Shown here one piece after another: positions 48,101 to 57,100 of a DNA stretch of 64,000 nucleotides. Each line of letters starts with the position of its first letter. Position 1 is the first letter of the stretch. The DNA is from Microglena sp. YARC (lineage: Eukaryota; Chlorophyta; Chlorophyceae; Chlamydomonadales; Chlamydomonadaceae), in the NCBI GenBank assembly GCA_022414725.1, contig CM039462.1:130659262-130723261 (forward strand), given 5' to 3'. The position numbers and the translations under genes are program-made. The notes beneath the pieces were generated by a model. It did no database searches and was not told the origin of the DNA. It saw nothing but the letters and a program-made list of their open reading frames with translations.

Positions 48101-51100
48101 CCCCACCTCCAGTGTCATCACTGACACAACCATCTCCAGGAATATATCTCGCACCCCAGCTTTCCAAGCTCCGGAGTGCATCGACAAGTCAACCATCTCC
48201 AGCAATATATCTTGCTTCACACCCCACCCCACCCCAACCCAACCCAACCCAACCCAACCCAACCCAACCCAACCCAACCCAACCCAACCCAACCCAACTC
48301 TAGTGTCATCACCGACCCAACTATCTCCAACAAGATTTCTTGCACCCCACCCCACCTCACCCCACCCCCATCTCACCCCACTCCACCTCACCCCACCCCA
48401 CTTCACCCCACCTCCAGTGTCATCACCGACCCAACCATCTCCAGCAATACATCTTGCACCCCACCCCACCCCAACCCCCACCCCACTTCACCCCACCTCC
48501 AGTGTCATCACCAACCCAACCATCTCCAGCAAGATTTCTTGCACGCCAGCTTTTCAAGCTCCGGAGTGCATCGACAAGTCATCCAGCTTTGATGAGAGCG
48601 GTTGGCCCAAACACAGCTCAAACCAGGTTTTACTCGCCTCCGACATCTGGGCCCTAGGTGAGCAACTCTAAAGTAGTGCCAATTAAAAAATCTGCCCCCC
48701 CCCCCACACACACACCCCCCCACACACACACACACACCCACACACACCCACACACACCCACACCCACACACCGTGATATGACCCCCCACCCCAAATTGCC
48801 CCCTTGCTACACAAACACTCACGCACACAAAAATCACAGTGATATTCCCCCCCACACCCACCACCCACCCACCCACCCCTCCCCACCTCCACCCCACCCT
48901 CACCCCACCCTCACCTCACCCTCACCCCACCCTCACCCCACCCTCACCCCACCCTCACCCCACCTCACCCCACCTCACCTCACCCTCACCTCACCCCACC
49001 TCACCCCACCCTCACCCCACCCCACCCTCACCCCATCCTCACCCCACCCCACCCTCACCCCACTCTCACCCCATCCTCACCCCACCCCACCCTCACCCCA
49101 CCCCACCCCACCCCACCCCACCCCACCCCACCCTCACCCCACCCCACCCCAACCACCCACAACTAGGTGTCTGCCTATTCTGCCTTGTCTTTGGCCGCCT
49201 GCCCTTCGCTGGCTCATGTGTGCTGAACATGAACCACGAGATTTTGAAGGGCGTAGTTGACTATAGTCTGAACACGTCAGTGTCGCCGCTGCTCATTGAT
49301 CTGCTGAAAAGTATTTTTGTGGCTGACCCTCATGCTCGAATCAGCCTCCAGGTACGTGTAATGTTACCTTTGGGTTCAGTTCAGTTAGGTTAGGTTAGGC
49401 TAGGGTGAGATTGAGATTGAGTTGGGTGTCGCCGCTGCTCATCGATCTGCTGGGAGGATTGTTTTTCTTCATTTTTTTTCTTCTTTCATTCATGAGCGAA
49501 TCACCCTCTAGTTATGGGTAAGGGTAGCTTATGGTCCGGTTCTGTTCAGTTAGGCTAGGGTGAGATTGAGTTGGGTGTCGCCGCTGCTCATCGATCTGCT
49601 GGGAAGATTGTTTTTCTTCATTTTTTTCTTCTTTCATTCATGAGCGAATCACCCTCCAGTTATGGGTAAAGGCAGCTTATGGTCCGGTTCTGTTCAGTTA
49701 GGCTAGGTTAGGCTAGGGTGAGATTGAGTTTGGAATAGTCAGTGTCGCCGCTGCTCATCGATCTGCTGCAAAAACAAATTGTGGCTGACCCTCATGCTCA
49801 AATCACCCTCCAGGTTCTGTTCAGTTAGGCTAGGTTAGGCTAGGGTGAGATTGAGTTTGGAATAGTCAGTGTCGCCGCTGCTCATCGATCTGCTGCAAAA
49901 CATTTGTGTGGCCGACCCTCAAGAACGAATCACCCTCCAGGCATGTGTAATGTTAACTTTGGGTTCAGTTCAGTTAGGTAAGATTAGGTTAGGTTAGGCT
50001 AGGGTGAGATTGAGATTGGGTTGTGTTTGGTGTCGCCGCTGCTCATCGATCTCCTGCGAAGCGTTTTTTGGCTGACCCTCATGCTCGAACCACCCTCCAG
50101 GTATGGGTTAGGTTAACTGAAGGTTCAGTTCAGTAAGGCTAGGGTTAGGTTGGGTTGGGTTGGGTGTCACCGCTGATCATCGATCTGCTGCAAAACATTT
50201 GTGTGGCCGACCCTCATGCTCGGACCACCCTCCAGGTATGGGTTAGGTTAACTGAAGGTTCAGTTCAGTAAGGCTAGGGTTAGGTTGGGTTGGGTTGGGT
50301 GTCACCGCTGATCATCGATCTGCTGCAAAACATTTTTGTGGCCGACCCTTATGCTCGGACCACCCTCCAGGTATGGGTTAGGTTAACTGAAGGTGCAGTT
50401 CAGTAAGGCTAGGGTTAGGTTGGGTTGGGTTGGGTGTCACCGCTGATCATCGATCTGCTGCAAAACATTTTTGTGGCCGACCCTTATGCTCGGACCACCC
50501 TCCAGGTATGGGTTAGGTTAACTGAAGGTGCAGTTCAGTAAGGCTAGGGTTAGGTTGGGTTGGGTTGGGTGTCACCGCTGATCATCGATCTGCTGCAAAA
50601 CATTTTTGTGGCCGACCCTTATGCTCGGACCACCCTCCAGGTATGGGTTAGGTTAACTGAAGGTGCAGTTCAGTAAGGCTAGGGTTAGGTTGGGTTGGGT
50701 TGGGTGTCACCGCTGATCATCGATCTGCTGCAAAACATTTTTGTGGCCGACCCTTATGCTCGGACCTCCCTCCAGGTATGGGTTAGTGTAACTGAAGGTG
50801 CAGTTCAGTAAGGCTAGGGTTAGGTTGGGTTGGGTTGGGTGTCACCGCTGATCATCGATCTGCTGCAAAACATTTTTGTGGCCGACCCTTATGCTCGGAC
50901 CACCCTCCAGGTATGGGTTAGGTTAACTGAAAGTGCAGTTCAGTAAGGCTAGGGTTAGGTTGGGTTGGGTTGGGTGTCACCGCTGATCATCGATCTGCTG
51001 CAAAACATTTTTGTGGCCAACCCTCATGCTTGAACCAACCTCCAGGTAAGGTTTGTAGGTGATCTGAGGGTTCAGTTCAGTTAGGCTAGGTTAGGCTAGG

Positions 51101-54100
51101 GTGAGATTGCGTTGGGTTGTGTGTCACTGCTGCTTATCGATCTGCTGCGACGCATTTTCGTGGCTGACCCTCATGCTCAAATCACCCTCCAGGTTTTGTT
51201 CAGCTAGGTTAGGTTAGGCTAGGGTGAGATTTCGTTGGGTTGTGTGTCACTGCTGCTTATCGATCTGCTGCGACGCATTTTCGTGGCTGACCCTCATGCT
51301 CAAATCACCCTCCAGGTTTTGTTCAGCTAGGTTAGGTTTGGCTAGGGTGAGATTTCGTTGGGTTGTGTGTCACTGCTGCTTATCGATCTGCTGCGACGCA
51401 TTTTCGTGGCTGACCCTCATGCTCAAATCACCCTCCAGGTTTTGTTCAGTTAGGCTAGGTTAGGCTAGGGTGAGATTGCGTTGGGTTGTGTGTCACTGCT
51501 GCTTATCGATCTGCTGCGACGCATTTTCGTGGCTGACCCTCATGGGCACAGCACCCTTCAAGTAAGGGTTGTAGGTGATCTGAGAGTTTGGTTCAGTTAG
51601 GCTAAGCTAGGGTGCGGTTGGGACGGGTTGGATAATGCTAGGTTGGAGTTAGGTTACGTTTCGGGATAAGGTTAGATTAGGTCATGTGAAGGGTGTGGTG
51701 GACTACCGTTTGGACACGTGGGTGTCACCGCTGCTCAATACCCAACCTGCCAACCAGCCAACATCCAACCCTGCAACCACTTCTCTCAATGCCCAGGGCA
51801 TCATGTCCCACCCTGGGTTTGCACCTCTGGCGAGGCCTCCTTCATCAGCGTCTTCTCCTTACCCGACCAAGTCCCCGCGCACATCAGCATCTCCCCCCCC
51901 CCCCCCCCCCCCCCCCTCCCACCCACCCACCCAATCTCCATACCAACTCCCATCCAACCCTGCTTCCACTCCTCTCAATGCCCAGGGTATCATGTCGCAC
52001 CCCTAAATATCCCCCCCCCCCCCCCCCCCCCCCTCCCCCCCCCCCCACCCCCACACAACCCTGCTTCCACTCATCTATATACAGGGCATCATGTCGCACC
52101 CTGAAGTCTCAAGCTCTCCCCCACACACACACACCCCCCCCCCACACACACACACACTCACACTCACACAACCCTGCTTTCACTCCTCTAAATGCCCAGG
52201 GCATCATGTCCCACCCCTGGGTTTGCTCCTCTGGTGAGGCCCCCCTCATCAGCGTGTTCTCCTTGCCCGACCAAGTCCCTGCGCACATCAGCGTCTCCGC
52301 CGAGGAGGAGCAGAACGCCATCGCGCAGCCGTCACTCGCGTCTCTCATCCGGGCCAAGCTGAAAGAAAAGCAATACGAGGATGGGCGCATCATTTTCACG
52401 GAAGGGGACGAAGCCCACTGTATCTATATGATCATGTCTGGTGTGGTGGAGTTGATTACTCACACACGCACAAGCGACGCCGGCGAAGCAGGCAGGGCTC
52501 TGGAGGAACTGTGCTCCATCAAAGACAGGGGATCCATTGGATCGCTCACAGGTGGGTCACATGCATAACTGCATAACCTCACATATTTGCATATATCTAG
52601 GGACGGCCATATGATATGATGCAACAATGGCGGAGCAGGTAGGGCTCTGGAAGGACTGTGCCCGAGAAAGGACAGGGGATCCATTGGATCGCTCACAGGT
52701 GGGTCACATGCATCATTGCGTAACAGCATATATTTTCTTATATCCAGGAACCTGCATATCATATGATGTTGACCAAAGCCGAGTATGATATGATGTGACG
52801 ATGGCGTGGCAGGCAGGGCTCTGGAGGGACTGTGCTCCACTAAGGGCATGGGATCTATTGGATCTCTCACAGTCGGGTCACATGTATCATTGCATAACAG
52901 TATATATTTGCGTATACCTAGGGAACGGCAATATGATATCATATGATCTCATACAATTTCATATGATTCCGGCAGTCTGAATATTTTAAGGTACCATTTA
53001 GATACAATATCATATGATGCAATTTGTATGATATCATACTCGCCTTGGGTCAACATCGTACGATTTCCCGGTCCCTTTGTAAATCCCACTGAAGGAAATG
53101 AAGTTTACCGTATCCCAAGCTTTTCTTTCCAGCGGGGAGTAGCAGCTTCTAGGCAGCTCCCTGAGCCAGTCACTGGTTGTTGTCATGAGCAGCAGCTTCT
53201 AGGCAGCTCCCTGAGCCAGTCACTGGTTGTTGTCATGAGCAGCAGCTTCTACGCAGCTCCCTGAGCCAGACACTGGTTGTTGTCATGAGCAGCAGCTTCT
53301 AGGCAGCTCCCTGAGCCAGACACTGGTTGTTATCATGAGCAGCAGCCTCTAGGCAGCTCCCTGAGCCAGTCACTGGTTGTTGTCATGAGCAGCAGCTTCT
53401 TGGCAGCTCCCTGAGCCAGTCACTGGTTGTTGTCATGAGCAGCAGCTTCTAGGCAGCTCCCTGAGCCAGACACTGGTTGTTGTCATGAGCAGCAGCTTCT
53501 AGGCAGCTCCCTGAGTCAGACACTGGTTGTTGTCATGAGCAGCAGCTTCTAGGCAGCTCCCTGAGCCAGTCACTGGTTGTTGTCATGAGCAGTAGCTTCT
53601 AGGCAGCTTCCTGAGCCAGTCACCAGTTGAAGTCCCAAGATTTCAACACTATTACTGGAAAGCTGAGCCTGTCAGCTTCCAGATGCAATACTTTGCTTTG
53701 GGTTTGGCTGGGTAGCAAGTCAGGGGATCTGCCTAGAAGCTGCTGCTCGTAGCCTAAAAGAACAATTCCTATGCAGCGTCGCAAGCGACGTGAAAAATTG
53801 GCAGAGAGTGTTGGCTATCGGAACGACTGGTGGCAGGAGGATGGAGCGGACCGAAGCCAGTTAGTCAAGAAACAGTTGGCTGACGTGTTTGGCTTTGTCT
53901 CGGTCGTCGGTCGGACGGTCGGACGGGAAATGGGGTGAATCTGGGGGCTCCGCCCAAAATCTATTCTGTTTCTGCGTGCTTAGAACTCTTCCAACAAAAT
54001 CGTGACCCCTTTATGGATTTCTGCTGCTGTATGTGAGACTGTGTATGCATAAGCAGCTGGGTAAGCTGCACTTGACCTTTGTAACATCGATTATACCCTT

Positions 54101-57100
54101 TTGCCTTGTTGCAATTGTCACCTCTCTTGATAGGCTGTCAATGCAGACCGTGGGAGCGATCTCCTCCATCATTCGAACCTGACTGGCTCCTACATGATAC
54201 TGCGCAACTCAATATGTGAGGCAACTGTTTGTGAGACACACAGTGCATGTGAGGCAGCTGTATGCCCTGACGATTTCTGCTGCTGGCATTAATTACCCCT
54301 TCAACCAACTCTTTATCTTTTTATCGATTTTTGCAGTTGGCCTAGATGACTATTTCAACTATAACTCACAACCGATTTCTGCATGTGGCATATTCTGCAG
54401 TTGACATATTCTGCAGTCAACATATATGATATATGATTCTTTCAACTAATCCCTGGACTAAACATCCCCCCTTCGGGGTTAGCGAGTCCCGCCTATTGGT
54501 GGTACAAGCTTAGGGCGGTACTCGCAAAGCCCGACAGCGAAAAAGAGGACATCCACCAAGTCAGTAACCGTCAAACGGACATCCTGGCGTATCACACTCC
54601 GACCTCTGAATTGATTTATGCAGTGGACCTAGACGACTCTTTCAAATAATCCGTGACCTCTGAATTGATTTATGCAGTGGACCTAGACATCTCTTTTAAC
54701 TAACATCTGACATTTTAATCGATTTCATGCAGTGGACCTAGACGACTCATTTACCTAACCCCTGACGTCTTCATCGATTTCTGCAGCCGACATTAACGGC
54801 TCCTTCAAATAATCCCTGACCTCTAAATTGATTTATGTAGTGGACCTAGACGACTCTCAACAAACTCCTGACCTCTGAATTGATTTCTGCAGTGGACTTT
54901 GACGATTCTTCTAACTAACTCCTGACCTCTAAATCGATTTCTGCAGTGGACCTAGACGACTCTTTCAAATAATCCCTGACCTCTGAATTGATTTATGTAG
55001 TGGACCTAGACGACTCTCAACTAACTCCTGACCTCTGAATTGATTTCTGCAGTGGACTTTGACGATTCTTTTAACTAACTCCTGACCTCTAAATCGATTT
55101 CTGCAGTGGACCTAGACGACTCTTTCAAATAATCCCTGACCTCTAAATCGATTTCTGCAGTGGACCTAGACGACTCTTTCGACTCATTCCTGACCTCTGA
55201 ATTGATTTATGTAGTGGACCTAGATGACTCTCAACTAACTCCTGACCTCTGAATCGATTTCTGCAGTGGACTTAGACGATTCTTTTAACTAACTCCTGAC
55301 CTCTAAATTGATTTCTGCAGTTGACCTAGACATCTCTTTTAACCAACTCCTGACATCTGGATTGATTTTCAGACATTTGAGGCTCCTTCAACTTACTCTG
55401 ACATTTGAGGCTCCTTCAACTTACTTATTAATGCAGTGGACCTAGACGACTCTGAACTAACTCCTGACGTCTGAATTGATTTCTGCAGTGGACCCACACG
55501 ACGTTCAACTAACTCCTGACGTCTGAATTTATTTATTCAGCAGACATTTGAGGCTCCTCCAACTTACTCTTGACATTTTTTATTTATGCAGTGGACCTAG
55601 ACGACTCTCAACTAACTCCTGACGTCTGAATTTATTTATTCAGCAGACATTTGAGGCTCCTCCAACTTACTCTTGACATTTTTTATTTATGCAGTGGACC
55701 TAGACGACTCTCGACTAACTCCTGACGTCTGAATTGATTTCTGCAGTGGACTTACACGACTCTCAACTAACTCCTGACGTCTGAATTTATTTATTCAGCA
55801 GATATTTGAGGCTCCTTCAACTTACTCTTGAACTTTTTTATTTATGCAGTGGACCTAGACGACTCTTTCAACTTGGAGAATGAAACTGCTGAAGAGACAG
55901 GCGTGGTACCGTCGGAATCGGATGGGAAACTGCACATCAGTCGGGAAAGGGTAAGACACGCTAAATCCATTTAAATATAATCTAATATACAAATAGCAAT
56001 ATAGTAATTTAGAGTTTTATATTATTATGAATTTATCCGATCATAATATATTCAGATATTTTTGTTAATTTTCAATTACATTGTAAACTGACTAACTATT
56101 TGTCTTTCAACTTGGATAATGAAGCTGCTGAACAGACAGGGGTGACACTGCTGGTATTAGATGGGAAACTGCATATCAGCCACAAAAGGGTAAGACATGC
56201 TGTGTATGCTATGTATTTGGTGCTTGGCCCCATTGGAAGCAAACAGGCTGGCCCCCTAACCCCCAGGAATTGTAATAAGGTGTATTATTTATGTATGCTT
56301 TATTTATGGGATGTATGTATGCGTGCTGAAATACTGAAGGGACAGACGTAGCACCGTTAGTATTGGATGGGCAACTACATATCAGCCGGGATAGGGTTAG
56401 ACATGCTAAATCCATTTAAATGTATTATAATAAACAAATACAAATATAGATATTTATATTATTATGTATTTATTATGAAATTCCTTTTTTTTCAAATGGA
56501 TATTTGATTTTCAACTTGAAGGATAAAGCTGCTGAAGAAACATGCATGACACAGTTGGTATTGTATGGGCAACTGCACATCAATCGGGGAAAGGTTTAGG
56601 CATGCTGAATCCATTTCAATATGTCATAATATACATAGGCTGATGAACTGAGGAAGTCCTATTTGGCCTACCCCTGGACTGTAACATACATACATACATA
56701 CATACATACATACATACATACACTGTTGATCCCATCCCGCCCAACCACGCCACAGACTGATGGACCAAGGAAGTCCTATTTGGCCTACCCCTGGACTGGA
56801 ACATACATACATACATACATACATACGTACATACACTGTCAATCCCATCCCGTTCAACCACACCACAGGCTGATGGACTGAGGAAGTCCTCTTTGGCCTA
56901 CCCCTGGACTGTAACATACATACACTGCTAATCCCATCCCGTCCAGCCACACCACAGGCTGATAGACTGAGGAATTGTTGGGAAGTTTTTCATTATACAC
57001 TGACAATACCATTCCAATACCATCTCATGACAATCTCAATCTCCATCCCAATCCCCATCCCAATCCCCATCCCAATCCCCATCCCATGAAAATCCCAATC

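Noticed and set aside
48658..49166. Pro/His/Thr- and Gly/Val-rich frames
   Set aside because: Low-complexity CACCCC/CACACA translation inside an intron with good donor and acceptor.
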